From Nocardia cyriacigeorgica (lineage in GTDB: Bacteria; Actinomycetota; Actinomycetes; Mycobacteriales; Mycobacteriaceae): a stretch of 51,077 nucleotides of DNA. The translations under genes were made by a program, and so were the position numbers. The DNA lies in contig NZ_JAAGVC010000038.1 in the NCBI RefSeq assembly GCF_010858045.1, forward strand, positions 1 through 51,077, given 5' to 3'. The notes under the pieces were generated by a model. That model ran no database searches and was not told the DNA's origin. It worked only from the letters and a program-made list of their open reading frames with translations. Shown here one piece after another: positions 8,650 to 17,378 of the stretch; the first letter of the stretch is position 1; each line of letters starts with the position of its first letter.

Positions 8650-9309
8650 TCAGAAAGCCAGCGCGGACCAGGAAATCTCGATCGGGAAGGGGTACGGGAA
8701 CGACACCCCGTCCGCCGAATCTGGTGTCCATTCACCGGCCAGCAGGTAGTTCGACGAGCGGAGCGGGCGTACGCCGGAAGGCAGTTCGGCATGGCCGATC
8801 TCGAGGATGTAGACGCGGATCGCTCCGATACCGGTGAGGTCGGGTTTCAGGTCGACTTCCCAGTACGACGGGATGCCGGCGCCGGCGTACCGGGCCTTCT
8901 TCGCCTCGACATCGCCTGGTGTATTCGATGGTGACAACACCTCACCGACCAATACCGTGTCGGTGGCGCGGACATCGGCGCCCGGCGGGAGGCAACGGTG
9001 GACGAGGAAATCGGGCGTGACGAAGTCGGATTTACCGGTCGTTCCAAAGAAGACATTGGTTTCGAGATTCCCGCGCCAGCACCGCTCAGGATGAGAGGCC
9101 CTGTCGTCGCCGGCGCAACTCCTGATCTCCTGCGCCAGCAACAATGTGGCCAACTGATGTTCCCCCGGCCCACGCCGTAGCCACACCACGCGCCGATCCC
9201 ACAGCTCGATCTGATCGGCGATCTCCTCGGGCAGCTTTTCCAGCTCTTCCCAGGTCATGTACTCGGGAAGATCGGGACGGTCGGTGCGCGAGGCACTCGG
9301 CACGGTCAT
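8650..9309 (-). CDS. Uma2-family (DUF820) putative endonuclease-fold protein
   Basis: The protein opens with MTVP...PEYMTWEELEKLPEE, and then has the family's PD-(D/E)XK-like core: TPDFLVHRC, VLVGEVLSPSN, the D-x2-AKKARYAGAGIPSYWEVD segment, and a terminal YLLAGEW strand. Members are frequent in cyanobacteria and actinobacteria and are annotated as putative restriction endonuclease-like proteins without firm function. ATG 9309 is chosen because upstream in-frame residues do not match the family. The ribosome site is weak. It has no methyltransferase or toxin partner beside it. Confidence 0.8.
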   Translation of the reverse strand: MTVPSASRTDRPDLPEYMTWEELEKLPEEIADQIELWDRRVVWLRRGPGEHQLATLLLAQEIRSCAGDDRASHPERCWRGNLETNVFFGTTGKSDFVTPDFLVHRCLPPGADVRATDTVLVGEVLSPSNTPGDVEAKKARYAGAGIPSYWEVDLKPDLTGIGAIRVYILEIGHAELPSGVRPLRSSNYLLAGEWTPDSADGVSFPYPFPIEISWSALAF

Positions 9310-9350
9310 GCGCTCATGGTACCCACCAGCACCGATACAGCCGTCCAACG

Positions 9351-9389
9351 CGTGTGGCCCCGGCCGGAAATTCCGGCCGGGGCCACACG
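9351..9389 (-). terminator. Very strong stem-loop downstream of etfA
   Basis: Arms at 9351-9369 and 9371-9389 are perfectly complementary over 19 bp around a single central base, with about 12 consecutive G/C pairs. It sits 15 bp past the etfA stop. No U-tract follows, so it is either a U-less actinobacterial terminator or an mRNA 3'-end stabiliser. It also separates etfA from the Uma2 gene. Confidence 0.8.
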
Positions 9390-9404
9390 TCGCTGCGCGG
9401 CGGA

Positions 9405-10361
9405 CTAGCCCTTGTGCGACTTGACCGCTTCGGTCAGCTGCGGCGCGACGTTGAACAGGTCGCCCACGATGCCGTAGTCCGCGATCTCGAAGATCGGGGC
9501 CTCTTCGTCTTTGTTGACCGCGACGATGGTCTTCGAGGTCTGCATACCGGCGCGATGCTGGATGGCGCCGGAGATGCCGAGGGCGATGTAGAGCTGCGGG
9601 GAAACCGTCTTACCGGTCTGGCCGACCTGGAACTGGCCCGGGTAGTAGCCGGAGTCGACGGCGGCACGCGAGGCACCGACTGCGGCACCCAGCGAGTCGG
9701 CCAGCGCCTCGACGACCGAGAAGTTGTCGGCCGAGCCGACACCACGGCCACCGGAGACGACGATGCCGGCCTCGGTGAGCTCCGGACGGTCACCGGCGAC
9801 GACGGGCTCGCGCGAGGTCACCTTGACCACGCCCTCTTCCTGCGCCGGAACCTCGACGGTCACCTTCTCGCCGGCACCGGCCTGCGGGGCGGCCTCGATG
9901 GCACCCGGGCGCACCGAGATCACCGGCACGTCGCCGGTGGCCTTGGCGTCGACGGTGAAGGCGCCACCGAAGATGGAGTGCACGGCCGAGCCGTCGGCGT
10001 TGACGCCGATGACGTCGACGAGCAGGCCGGAGCCGATGCGCGCGGCGAGGCGGCCCGACACCTCCTTGCCCTCGGCGGAGGCGGCGACGATGACGGCGGC
10101 GGGCGAGGCGGCCTCGACCAGACCGGCCAGCACGTCGACCTTCGGGGTCACCAGGTAGTTGTCCACATCGTCGGACTCGGCGATGTAGATCTTCTCGGCG
10201 CCGGCCGCGGCGAGCGCGTCGGCCAGCTTCTCACCGGTGCCCGCGGCGCCGAGCACCACGGCGGACGGCGAGCCGAGGGTACGGGCGGCGGTGATCAGTT
10301 CGGTGCTGACCTTCTTGACCGCACCGTCGGCGTGCTCGACGAGCACAAGTACTTCTGCCAT
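9405..10361 (-). CDS. etfA: Electron transfer flavoprotein alpha subunit
   Basis: A 318-residue FixB/EtfA protein. It begins MAEVLVLVEHADGAVKK, has the typical N-terminal domain, and ends in the FAD-binding domain with GRGVGS, the Q-VGQTGKTVSPQLYIALGISGAIQH block and FNVAPQLTEA. With EtfB it forms the soluble FAD/AMP heterodimer that takes electrons from acyl-CoA dehydrogenases and passes them to ETF:quinone oxidoreductase. It follows etfB after 99 bp and has AGGAG before its ATG. The ortholog is Rv3028c (fixB). It is terminated by the 19-bp-arm hairpin just downstream. Confidence 0.96.
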   Translation of the reverse strand: MAEVLVLVEHADGAVKKVSTELITAARTLGSPSAVVLGAAGTGEKLADALAAAGAEKIYIAESDDVDNYLVTPKVDVLAGLVEAASPAAVIVAASAEGKEVSGRLAARIGSGLLVDVIGVNADGSAVHSIFGGAFTVDAKATGDVPVISVRPGAIEAAPQAGAGEKVTVEVPAQEEGVVKVTSREPVVAGDRPELTEAGIVVSGGRGVGSADNFSVVEALADSLGAAVGASRAAVDSGYYPGQFQVGQTGKTVSPQLYIALGISGAIQHRAGMQTSKTIVAVNKDEEAPIFEIADYGIVGDLFNVAPQLTEAVKSHKG

Positions 10362-10460
10362 TTGTGTTCTCCTGTGTCTGATTGCGGTGTTCGCGATGCC
10401 CTGCGCGGTACCGGGGCGGGCATCGGATTCACATCGCGAAGCAGTCTGGTACGGGCGGGA

Positions 10461-11246
10461 TCAGATGATCTTCTGACCGATGAGGTACTGGGCGATCTTG
10501 GTGCCGCCGTCGCCCTCGTCGGCGATCTTCTCGCCTGCGGTACGCGGGGGCTTCGGGGTCGACGCGGTGACCGCGGTGCCGGCGTTGGCCACGCCCACGG
10601 TGGAGGGGTCGATACCGAGGTCGGCCAGCGTGAAGGTCTGCACTTCCTTCTTCTTGGCGGCCATGATGCCCTTGAAGGAGGGGAAGCGCGGCTCGTTGAT
10701 CTTCTCGGTGACCGAGACGATGGCCGGGAGGTTGGCCTCGAGCTTGAACACGCCCTCGTCGGTCTCGCGCTCGCCGGTGATCTTGTCGCCGTCGACGGTC
10801 AGCTTGCGCAGGTGGGTGAGCTGCGGGATGCCGAGGTATTCGGCGATGATCGCGGGCACGGCACCGGCGCGGCCGTCGGTGGCCTCGTTACCGGCGATGA
10901 CCAGCTCCACACCTTCCACCTGGCCGAGCGCGCCGGCCAGCACCCACGCGGTCTGCACGGCGTCGGAGCCGTGGATCGCCGGGTCGTTGATGTGGATGGC
11001 CTTGTCGGCGCCCATGGACAGCGCCTTGCGGATGGCCTCGGTGGCGCGGTCGGGTCCGGCCGACAGCACGGTGACCTCGCCGCCCTGCGCCTCCTTGATC
11101 AGCAGCGCTTCCTCGACGGCGCGCTCGTTGATCTCGTCGAGCACCGCGTCGGCGGCCTCGCGGTCGAGGGTGAAATCACCATCGGAGAGCTTGCGCTCGG
11201 ACCAGGTGTCGGGAACCTGCTTGATGAGTACGACGATGTTCGGCAT
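10461..11246 (-). CDS. etfB: Electron transfer flavoprotein beta subunit
   Basis: A 261-residue FixA/EtfB protein. The start MPNIVVLIKQVPDTWSERKL, the middle ALSMGADKAIHI and VELVIAGNEATDGRAG, and the C-terminal helix ending in IGQKII are characteristic. I placed the start at ATG 11246. The frame remains open upstream to 11324, but the family begins at M-x-NIVVLIKQVPD. AGGAGG lies 13 nt upstream, a rather long spacing. The gene is first in a leftward etfB-etfA operon and is divergent from the MGLP genes. The promoter carries an 8-bp-arm palindrome, described separately. The ortholog is Rv3029c. Confidence 0.95.
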   Translation of the reverse strand: MPNIVVLIKQVPDTWSERKLSDGDFTLDREAADAVLDEINERAVEEALLIKEAQGGEVTVLSAGPDRATEAIRKALSMGADKAIHINDPAIHGSDAVQTAWVLAGALGQVEGVELVIAGNEATDGRAGAVPAIIAEYLGIPQLTHLRKLTVDGDKITGERETDEGVFKLEANLPAIVSVTEKINEPRFPSFKGIMAAKKKEVQTFTLADLGIDPSTVGVANAGTAVTASTPKPPRTAGEKIADEGDGGTKIAQYLIGQKII

Positions 11247-11343
11247 CGGTCTTCGTCGACCTCCTGTTCTGGGTACACGGGGTATGGGCGGTCGGTCGCA
11301 CGATCCGGCGGGCCGTACGTCCATGTGAGTCGCTCAGGGCGTG

Positions 11344-11379
11344 ACACTACCCTACGTTAAGTTACTCGTGGGTAACTTA
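11344..11379 (-). promoter_or_regulatory. Putative etf promoter with TetR-type palindromic operator
   Basis: TAAGTTAC (11358-11365) and GTAACTTA (11372-11379) form a perfect 8-bp dyad with a 6-bp spacer, 112 bp before the etfB start. Read leftward, TAGTGT at 11349-11344 fits an actinobacterial -10 box, and the dyad would then cover the -35 region, the normal place for repression. Size and symmetry suit a TetR-family lipid or acyl-CoA sensor. The regulator is not known. The dyad could also affect the divergent methyltransferase gene. Confidence 0.55.
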
Positions 11380-11446
11380 CTCCGCGAGGGCCCTGAACAC
11401 CAGACCGGGAACAAGTTCACCGGCCCGTACCAGTAACGTCAGAACG

Positions 11447-12256
11447 ATGAGTGAGGCTGTGATTCCTGCCGCAGTAGGCGAACCGGCACCCATGACCGCC
11501 GCGACGCCGGGCGCACTCGACCCGCTGCCGCTGACCGGCGAGCGCACCGTGCCTGGAATCGCCGAGGAGAACTACTGGTTCCGCAGGCACGAGATCGTCT
11601 ACGCGCGGCTGCTGGAGCGCTGCGCGGGCAAGGTGGTGCTCGAGGCGGGTTCGGGCGAGGGCTACGGCGCCGACATGATCGCCGGCGTCGCCACCCGGGT
11701 GATCGGACTGGACTATGACGCGAGCGCGGTCGAGCACGTGCGCGCGCGCTACCCGCGCGTGGAGATGATCCAGGGCAATCTCGCCGATCTGCCGCTGGAC
11801 GACGCCTCGGTCGACGTGGTGGTGAATTTCCAAGTGATCGAACATCTTTGGGATCAGGCGCAGTTCCTGCGGGAATGCCTGCGGGTGCTGCGACCGGGCG
11901 GCGAGCTGCTGATCAGCACGCCGAACCGGATCACCTTCTCCCCCGGCCGCGACACTCCGCTCAACCCGTTCCACACCAGGGAACTCAATGCCGCCGAACT
12001 CACCGAACTGCTGGTGGAGGCCGGTTTCGAGGTGTCGGTGATGACCGGCGTGCACCACGGCGAGACGCTGAAAGCGCTGGACGCCAAGCACGGTGGCTCG
12101 TTCATCGACGCGCAGATCGAGCGCGCGCTGGCCGGTGAACCCTGGCCTGCCGAACTCACCGCCGACGTCGCCGCGGTGACCGTCGACGATTTCGCCCTGA
12201 CCACCGACGACATCGATGCGAGCCTGGACCTGGTGGCCATCGCGGTGAAGCCTTGA
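11447..12256 (+). CDS. SAM-dependent methyltransferase of the MGLP cluster (Rv3030-like)
   Basis: A class I Rossmann methyltransferase. Motif I is VVLEAGSGEGYGADM (about residues 64-78), followed by LDYD for the ribose-binding acidic residue, VDVVVNFQVIEHLWD (motif II/IV), and LRPGGELLISTPN (motif III). It is the first of three overlapping rightward genes (methyltransferase, GH57, GT4) that match Rv3030-Rv3032, assigned to 6-O-methylglucosyl lipopolysaccharide synthesis, so it probably methylates glucose residues of that polymer. ATG 11447 has no clear ribosome site, and ATG 11492 is an alternative. The stop overlaps the TTG start of the next gene. Confidence 0.88.
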   Translation: MSEAVIPAAVGEPAPMTAATPGALDPLPLTGERTVPGIAEENYWFRRHEIVYARLLERCAGKVVLEAGSGEGYGADMIAGVATRVIGLDYDASAVEHVRARYPRVEMIQGNLADLPLDDASVDVVVNFQVIEHLWDQAQFLRECLRVLRPGGELLISTPNRITFSPGRDTPLNPFHTRELNAAELTELLVEAGFEVSVMTGVHHGETLKALDAKHGGSFIDAQIERALAGEPWPAELTADVAAVTVDDFALTTDDIDASLDLVAIAVKP

Positions 12257-13791
12257 CCGATAACGCACAACCCGTGCCCGGCCAGTTCACCCTGGTCCTG
12301 CATTCGCATCTGCCGTGGCTGGCCCATCACGGCCGCTGGCCGGTGGGTGAGGAATGGCTCTATCAGTCCTGGGCCGCGTCCTACCTTCCGGTCGTCGACG
12401 TTCTGAGGACCCTTGCCGCCGAAGGCCGTTCGCATCTGCTGACGCTCGGCATCACCCCGGTGCTCGCCGCCCAGCTCGACGATCCGCACTGCCTGGCCGG
12501 TATGCATCACTGGCTGGGCAATTGGCAGTTGCGCGCCGACGAGGCCGCGATGGCCGGCAACATCGCGCTCGGCAGGCATGAGCACCGGCTGGCCGCGGCC
12601 GCATTGGCGGAGTTCGAACAGCATTGGCGTCACGGCGCCGCCCCGGTGTGGCGGCAGCTGATCGATGCCGAGGCGATCGAACTGCTCGGCGGCCCGCTGG
12701 CCCATCCGTTCCAGCCGCTGCTCGATCCCCGACTGCGCGAATTCCAGCTCACCGAAGGGCTCGCCGACGCCCGGCTGCGCTGGGGCCACACCCCGTCCGG
12801 CATCTGGGCGCCCGAATGCGGTTACACCCCCGGGATGGAGGTCGGCTACGCCGCCGCGGGTGTGACGCATTTCATGGTCGACGGGCCGGCGCTGCGCGGC
12901 GATTCCAGCCTCGGACGGCCGGTTCGCGAATCCGATGTGGTGGCCTTCGGCCGCGATCTCCAGGTCAGCTACCGGGTCTGGTCGCCGAAGTCCGGCTATC
13001 CGGGCCACAGTGCCTACCGCGATTTCCATCACTACGACCACGCCACCGGTCTCAAACCGGCCCGGGTCACCGGCAAATCGGTCGCCGGGCCGGACAAGGC
13101 GCCCTACGACCCCGAGCTGGCAGCCGCCGCGGTGCGCGCCGACGTCGACGATTTCGTCGCCACCGTGCGCGAACGGCTGATCGGCGAGTCCGAGCGGATC
13201 GGCAGGCCCGCCCTGGTGGTTGCGGCCTTCGACACCGAGCTGTTCGGGCACTGGTGGCACGAGGGTCCGCAGTGGCTGGCGCAGGTGCTGCGCGCGCTGC
13301 CCGAGGCGGGCGTCACCGTCGGCACCCTGGCCGACGCGCGGGCGAACGGCTATGTCGGCGAGCCGGTGCAGTTGACCGATTCGTCGTGGGGCTCGGGTAA
13401 GGACTGGCGGGTCTGGGCCGGCGATCAGGTGCGCGATCTGGTGGAGCTCAACGACGATATCGTCGCCCTCGCGCTGGACACCGTCGACAAGATGCGCGCG
13501 GATTCCTCGGCGACCGGCCGCGACCGGGTGGCCGATCAACTCCTGCGCGAGGCCATCCTGACCGTGTCCAGCGACTGGGCGTTCATGGTCAGCAAGGACT
13601 CCGCGGCCGGGTACGCCCGCGAACGCGCACACCAGCACGCGCACGCGGTGCGTGAGATCGCCGCGGCCGTCGGGGCCGGTCAGCTCGCCAAAGCACGGCA
13701 GTTGGCGGCAGGATGGGGGGCGGCCGACGGATTCTTCCCGGCCCTGGACGCGCGTCGGCTGCGCGCTGCCACCTCAGAAGGACATACATGA
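12253..13791 (+). CDS. GH57-family 1,4-alpha-glucan branching enzyme (Rv3031-like)
   Basis: A 512-residue GH57 protein. The N-terminal FTLVLHSHLPWLAHHGRWPVGEEWLYQ is the conserved block with the H-x-H pair. IWAPECGY (about residue 196) carries the catalytic glutamate nucleophile, and AAFDTELFGHWWHEG (about residues 319-333) carries the acid/base aspartate. The C-terminal helical part is present, so the length is complete. It would introduce alpha-1,6 branches into the methylglucan or glycogen-like backbone. The TTG start overlaps the methyltransferase stop (TTGA), and its own stop overlaps the GT4 start (ATGA), so the three proteins are made in a coupled way. The ortholog is Rv3031. Confidence 0.93.
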   Translation: MTDNAQPVPGQFTLVLHSHLPWLAHHGRWPVGEEWLYQSWAASYLPVVDVLRTLAAEGRSHLLTLGITPVLAAQLDDPHCLAGMHHWLGNWQLRADEAAMAGNIALGRHEHRLAAAALAEFEQHWRHGAAPVWRQLIDAEAIELLGGPLAHPFQPLLDPRLREFQLTEGLADARLRWGHTPSGIWAPECGYTPGMEVGYAAAGVTHFMVDGPALRGDSSLGRPVRESDVVAFGRDLQVSYRVWSPKSGYPGHSAYRDFHHYDHATGLKPARVTGKSVAGPDKAPYDPELAAAAVRADVDDFVATVRERLIGESERIGRPALVVAAFDTELFGHWWHEGPQWLAQVLRALPEAGVTVGTLADARANGYVGEPVQLTDSSWGSGKDWRVWAGDQVRDLVELNDDIVALALDTVDKMRADSSATGRDRVADQLLREAILTVSSDWAFMVSKDSAAGYARERAHQHAHAVREIAAAVGAGQLAKARQLAAGWGAADGFFPALDARRLRAATSEGHT

Positions 13792-15050
13792 AGATCTTGA
13801 TGGTGTCGTGGGAATACCCGCCGGTCGTCGTCGGCGGGCTGGGCAGACACGTCCATCACCTGGCCACCGAGCTCGCCGCCGCGGGCCACGAGGTGGTCGT
13901 GCTGGCGCGCCGCCCCACCGGCACCGACCCGTCGACCCACCCCACGCATTCCTACATCGCCGACGGCGTCCTGGTGGTCGCGGTCGCCGAGGACCCGCCG
14001 TTCTTCGATTTCGGCGAGGACATGCTCGCGTGGACGCTGGCGATGGGCCATGCGATGGTGCGCGCCGGCGTCGCACTGAACAAGCCCGGCATCGGCGAGG
14101 GCTGGACCCCCGATGTGGTGCACGCCCACGACTGGCTGGTGGCCCATCCGGCCATCGCCCTGGCCGAGTACTACGACGTGCCGCTGGTCTCGACCATTCA
14201 CGCCACCGAGGCCGGCCGGCACAGCGGCTGGGTCTCCGGCCGGGTCAATCGCCAGGTCCATTCGGTGGAATGGTGGCTGGCCAATGAATCCGACGCGCTC
14301 ATCACCTGTTCGGCGTCCATGCAGGACGAGGTGGAGCGGCTCTACAGCCCCGACCGCATCCCGCTGACCGTCATCCGCAACGGCATCGATGTCGGCGCCT
14401 GGACCTTCCGGCCGCGGCCGCCGCGCACCGGACCGCCGCGGCTGCTGTATGTGGGCAGGCTCGAATACGAGAAGGGCGTGCAGGACGCGATCGCGGCGCT
14501 GCCGCGGATCCGGCGCGCCCACCCCGGCACCACGCTCACCATCGCCGGGGTCGGCACCCAGTTCGAATGGCTGCGCGAGCGGGCCAGGGTGCACCGGGTG
14601 GCGCGGGCGGTCACCTTCGCCGGCCAGCTCGACCACACCGAACTGCTCGGCTGGCTGCACGGCGCCGACGCCATCGTGCTGCCGAGTCGCTACGAACCCT
14701 TCGGGATCGTCGCGCTGGAGGCGGCCGCGGCGGGAACCCCCCTGGTCACCTCCACGGCCGGCGGGCTCGGTGAGGCCGTGATCGACGGCGTGACCGGGGC
14801 GTCCTTCGAACCGGCCGACGTGGACGGACTCGTGCAGGCGGTGCGCGCGGTGCTCGACGATCCGGCCGCCGCCCAGGAACGCGCCTACGCCGCCCGCGAA
14901 CGCCTGACCGCCGATTTCTCCTGGGATGTGGTGGCCGCCGAGACCGCGCAGGTGTATCAGTCCGCCAAGCGGCGGGTGCGGACCCCGCTCGGGCGTCCGG
15001 TGATCACCATGCGCCCACTGCCGGAACGCGATCCCAACCAGCCGGTCTGA
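13788..15050 (+). CDS. GT4-family alpha-1,4-glucosyltransferase (Rv3032-like)
   Basis: A 420-residue GT-B transferase. MKILMVSWEYPPVVVGGLGRH at the N-terminus is the glycogen-synthase-like loop with the Gly-Gly pair. VVHAHDWL follows, and the donor-binding end has LLYVGRLEYEKG and the E-x7-E motif in YEPFGIVALEA. Rv3032 elongates the methylglucose lipopolysaccharide and contributes to glycogen in mycobacteria, and the same role is inferred here from order and motifs. The start is ATG 13788 with AGAAGG upstream. The longer frame to 13713 lies inside the branching enzyme gene. It ends 10 bp from the convergent beta-propeller gene. Confidence 0.93.
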   Translation: MKILMVSWEYPPVVVGGLGRHVHHLATELAAAGHEVVVLARRPTGTDPSTHPTHSYIADGVLVVAVAEDPPFFDFGEDMLAWTLAMGHAMVRAGVALNKPGIGEGWTPDVVHAHDWLVAHPAIALAEYYDVPLVSTIHATEAGRHSGWVSGRVNRQVHSVEWWLANESDALITCSASMQDEVERLYSPDRIPLTVIRNGIDVGAWTFRPRPPRTGPPRLLYVGRLEYEKGVQDAIAALPRIRRAHPGTTLTIAGVGTQFEWLRERARVHRVARAVTFAGQLDHTELLGWLHGADAIVLPSRYEPFGIVALEAAAAGTPLVTSTAGGLGEAVIDGVTGASFEPADVDGLVQAVRAVLDDPAAAQERAYAARERLTADFSWDVVAAETAQVYQSAKRRVRTPLGRPVITMRPLPERDPNQPV

Positions 15051-15059
15051 CCGGCCGGC

Positions 15060-16394
15060 TCATTCCTGCGGGGCGAAGACGAAGATCTCGCCGATCCGGG
15101 TGGCCACGACCACCTCGCCGTCGGCGCTGACCGAGGTTCCGGTGGTGGTGCCGCTCGCACCGGGCAGCACGTCCGAGTCGAGGGTCTGGCCGGTCTCGGT
15201 ATCGAAGGTGATCAGGTTGAGGCCGTCACCGATGGCCGCCACCGTGTAGCCGGTGTGCCCCGCGGTCTGGGCGGGCGTGCCCCGGTGGCCGAGATCCTTA
15301 CGCTCCCAGACCTGTTCGACGCTGTCGCCGTTGTCGCGCAGGGCCAGCAGGTAGCCGTCGTCGCCGGCCGGGATGATCAGCCCGTCGGCGGAGACGGAGA
15401 TGCCGCGGCGCGGAGTCCACTCCAGCGGATGCACCCATTTGGTGCTGCCCTCCATGGCGTCGACGGCGATCAGCCGGTCGCTGTTGTCGCCCACGTAGAC
15501 GGTGCTGCCGTCGGCCGACAGGGCCGGGCTGGTGGCGCTGCCGCCCTCCAGCATCTCGGCGCTCCACAACCGCTCGATCTCGCCGTCGATGTAGCGCAAC
15601 GCCACCAGCGAGGCCCTGGCGTCGCCCGGACGCCACACGGTGGCGTAGAAGCGCCCGGAGTCGGTGTCGATGGGCGAGACATTGGCCACCGCGCACTGCG
15701 GGCCGCCGGTGGGGCAGTCGTCGAGGCCGTCACCGGACGGCGGCCAGCTGAGAGCGGGAAGTTCGAGATGATCGGGCTGGCCGAGCAACTGCATGGTGGG
15801 CACCAGCCGCTGACCGGTCTGCCGTGACAGCACATCGATCTGGCCGGCCTGGGTGATGGTGAGCAGGTTGCTGTCGCCGGTGAACTGCAACGAGACGGGC
15901 ACGCCCGCCACCGCGGTGCGCCAGCGCGGCTGGCCCAGGTAGTTCATCGACGTCACGCCGCTGTCGTCGCCGACATAGACGTTGGCGAGGCCATCGATCA
16001 GCGTCGGCGAGGAGATCGCGTTCGGCCCCATCGGGTTACAGAACCGTTTGCGGCCGGTGGGCATCTGGAAGGAAAAAATATTGCAGCCCGACGGCGTGCG
16101 GGTGGTGACGAACATCTGGCCCTCGGCCGCCACCCCGACCGGAGTCGCGATCGGCCCGCCCACCGGGCGCGACCACTTCAACTCCACCGCGTGCGCGCCG
16201 GTGACCGGGCTGGTACCGCTGTTGCGGGCGTCGTGATGGGCGCCGGGCCAGCCGAGGCCGGGGCCGACGGTGATGTCATCGACATCGGTGCCGCAGCCGG
16301 TGAGCACCACCGCGCCCACTGCCAGTAGCGCCGCCGCCGTATTCACCCGCAGCCGTTGCCGCCCGGATACAGCTCGTACGCTGCCGATTCGCAC
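15060..16394 (-). CDS. PQQ-like beta-propeller lipoprotein (Rv3035-like)
   Basis: The N-terminus has a positively charged stretch, a hydrophobic run (AAALLAVGAVVLTG) and a lipobox LTGC at about residues 31-34, so the mature protein should be an exported lipoprotein. The remainder consists of repeated blades with W-x-R and D-x-x-TG patterns, for example GCNIFSFQMPTGRKRF, VLSRQTGQRLV, IAVDAMEGSTKW and ITFDTETGQTLDSD, as in PQQ/BamB-type propellers. GTG 16394 has AAGGAGA upstream. Rv3035 sits at the same place in M. tuberculosis beside the acyltransferase gene. The function is unknown, and a scaffold or binding role is more likely than a quinoprotein dehydrogenase. Confidence 0.87.
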   Translation of the reverse strand: MRIGSVRAVSGRQRLRVNTAAALLAVGAVVLTGCGTDVDDITVGPGLGWPGAHHDARNSGTSPVTGAHAVELKWSRPVGGPIATPVGVAAEGQMFVTTRTPSGCNIFSFQMPTGRKRFCNPMGPNAISSPTLIDGLANVYVGDDSGVTSMNYLGQPRWRTAVAGVPVSLQFTGDSNLLTITQAGQIDVLSRQTGQRLVPTMQLLGQPDHLELPALSWPPSGDGLDDCPTGGPQCAVANVSPIDTDSGRFYATVWRPGDARASLVALRYIDGEIERLWSAEMLEGGSATSPALSADGSTVYVGDNSDRLIAVDAMEGSTKWVHPLEWTPRRGISVSADGLIIPAGDDGYLLALRDNGDSVEQVWERKDLGHRGTPAQTAGHTGYTVAAIGDGLNLITFDTETGQTLDSDVLPGASGTTTGTSVSADGEVVVATRIGEIFVFAPQE

Positions 16395-16546
16395 CTGCTG
16401 CTCTCCTTCACACGCGATCTGCCGTGATCATCTCCCCGCGCGCCCGCGCGTGCCAGTGAGGTTAGCCGACGGGTATCGATCCGTTCGGGGCAGCACGTCA
16501 GTAGGCTGTGTGCGCGATAGGCGGACACACGACGGGAGAACAGTTC
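16395..16546. promoter_or_regulatory. Divergent promoter region
   Basis: This 152-bp gap lies between the leftward beta-propeller gene and the rightward acyltransferase gene and must contain both promoters. The only clear signals are the two ribosome sites at its edges: AAGGAGA for the leftward gene and GGGAG at 16534-16538 for the rightward gene. No strong dyad was found. Confidence 0.5.
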
Positions 16547-17296
16547 GTGACGAGCATGTGGGGCGCACCGTTGCGTTCACGGTGGCGGGGATCGCGGCGC
16601 CGCGATCCGCAGCAGGCACGCTTTCTCACCATGGCGTCGCTGCGCTGGGTGATCGCCAACCGTGCCTACACGCCGTGGTACCTGGTGCGCTACTACCGGC
16701 TGTTCAAGTTCCGGCTGACCAACCCGCATATCGTGTTGCGCGGCATGGTGTTCCTCGGCCGGCGGGTGGAGATCCACGCGACCCCGGAGCTGGGCCGGAT
16801 GGAGATCGGCCGCTGGGTGCACATCGGCGACGGCAATGCCATCCGCTGCCACGAGGGTTCGCTGCGCATCGGCGACAAGGTGGTCTTCGGCAAGGACAAC
16901 GTCGTCAACACCTACCTCGATATCGAGATCGGTGAGTCGACGCTGGTCGCGGACTGGTGCTACATCTGCGACTTCGACCACAAGATGGACGACATCACCA
17001 TGCCGATCAAGGATCAGGGCATCGTGAAGAGCCCGGTCCGCATCGGCCCGGACACCTGGATCGCGGCCAAGGTGACGGTGCTGCGCGAGACCCGCGTCGG
17101 CCGTGGCTGCGTGCTCGGCGCGCACGCCGTGGTCAAGGGCGAGATCCCCGACTACTCCATTGCCGTCGGCGCACCGGCCAAGGTGGTCAAGAACCGCAAG
17201 GCGGCCTGGGAGTCCGGTGCCGAACAGCGCGCGGCCTACCTCGCCGCGCTCGAGGACATCGAACGCAAGAAGAACGGCGCCCCGGCTCAGGCGTGA
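16547..17296 (+). CDS. Left-handed beta-helix (hexapeptide-repeat) acyltransferase (Rv3034c-like)
   Basis: After an N-terminal basic/helical segment, residues ~60-200 show imperfect hexapeptide repeats typical of trimeric LbH acyltransferases: V-x-I-H-A, MEIGRWVHIGDGNAI, LRIGDKVVFGKDNVV, VRIGPDTWIAAKVTVL, GRGCVLGAHAVVKG and SIAVGAPAKVV. The final GAPAKVVK is the standard end of the domain. GTG 16547 is placed 8 nt after GGGAG. Rv3034c has been proposed to acylate the methylglucose lipopolysaccharide, and its position near the glycan genes supports that. Relative to M. tuberculosis as I remember it, this gene and the beta-propeller gene are inverted as a pair. Confidence 0.87.
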   Translation: MTSMWGAPLRSRWRGSRRRDPQQARFLTMASLRWVIANRAYTPWYLVRYYRLFKFRLTNPHIVLRGMVFLGRRVEIHATPELGRMEIGRWVHIGDGNAIRCHEGSLRIGDKVVFGKDNVVNTYLDIEIGESTLVADWCYICDFDHKMDDITMPIKDQGIVKSPVRIGPDTWIAAKVTVLRETRVGRGCVLGAHAVVKGEIPDYSIAVGAPAKVVKNRKAAWESGAEQRAAYLAALEDIERKKNGAPAQA

Positions 17297-17378
17297 GCGG
17301 CGGGCCCGCCGCCCGCACGGGCCCGATCACGGCTGCGGTAACGCCCGGTTGTCGGCGCGATCCATTACGGTCTGCCCC

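Noticed and set aside
9144..11360. 738-codon rightward open frame opposite etfA/etfB
   Set aside because: Low-complexity antisense frame covering two clear genes; no ribosome site.
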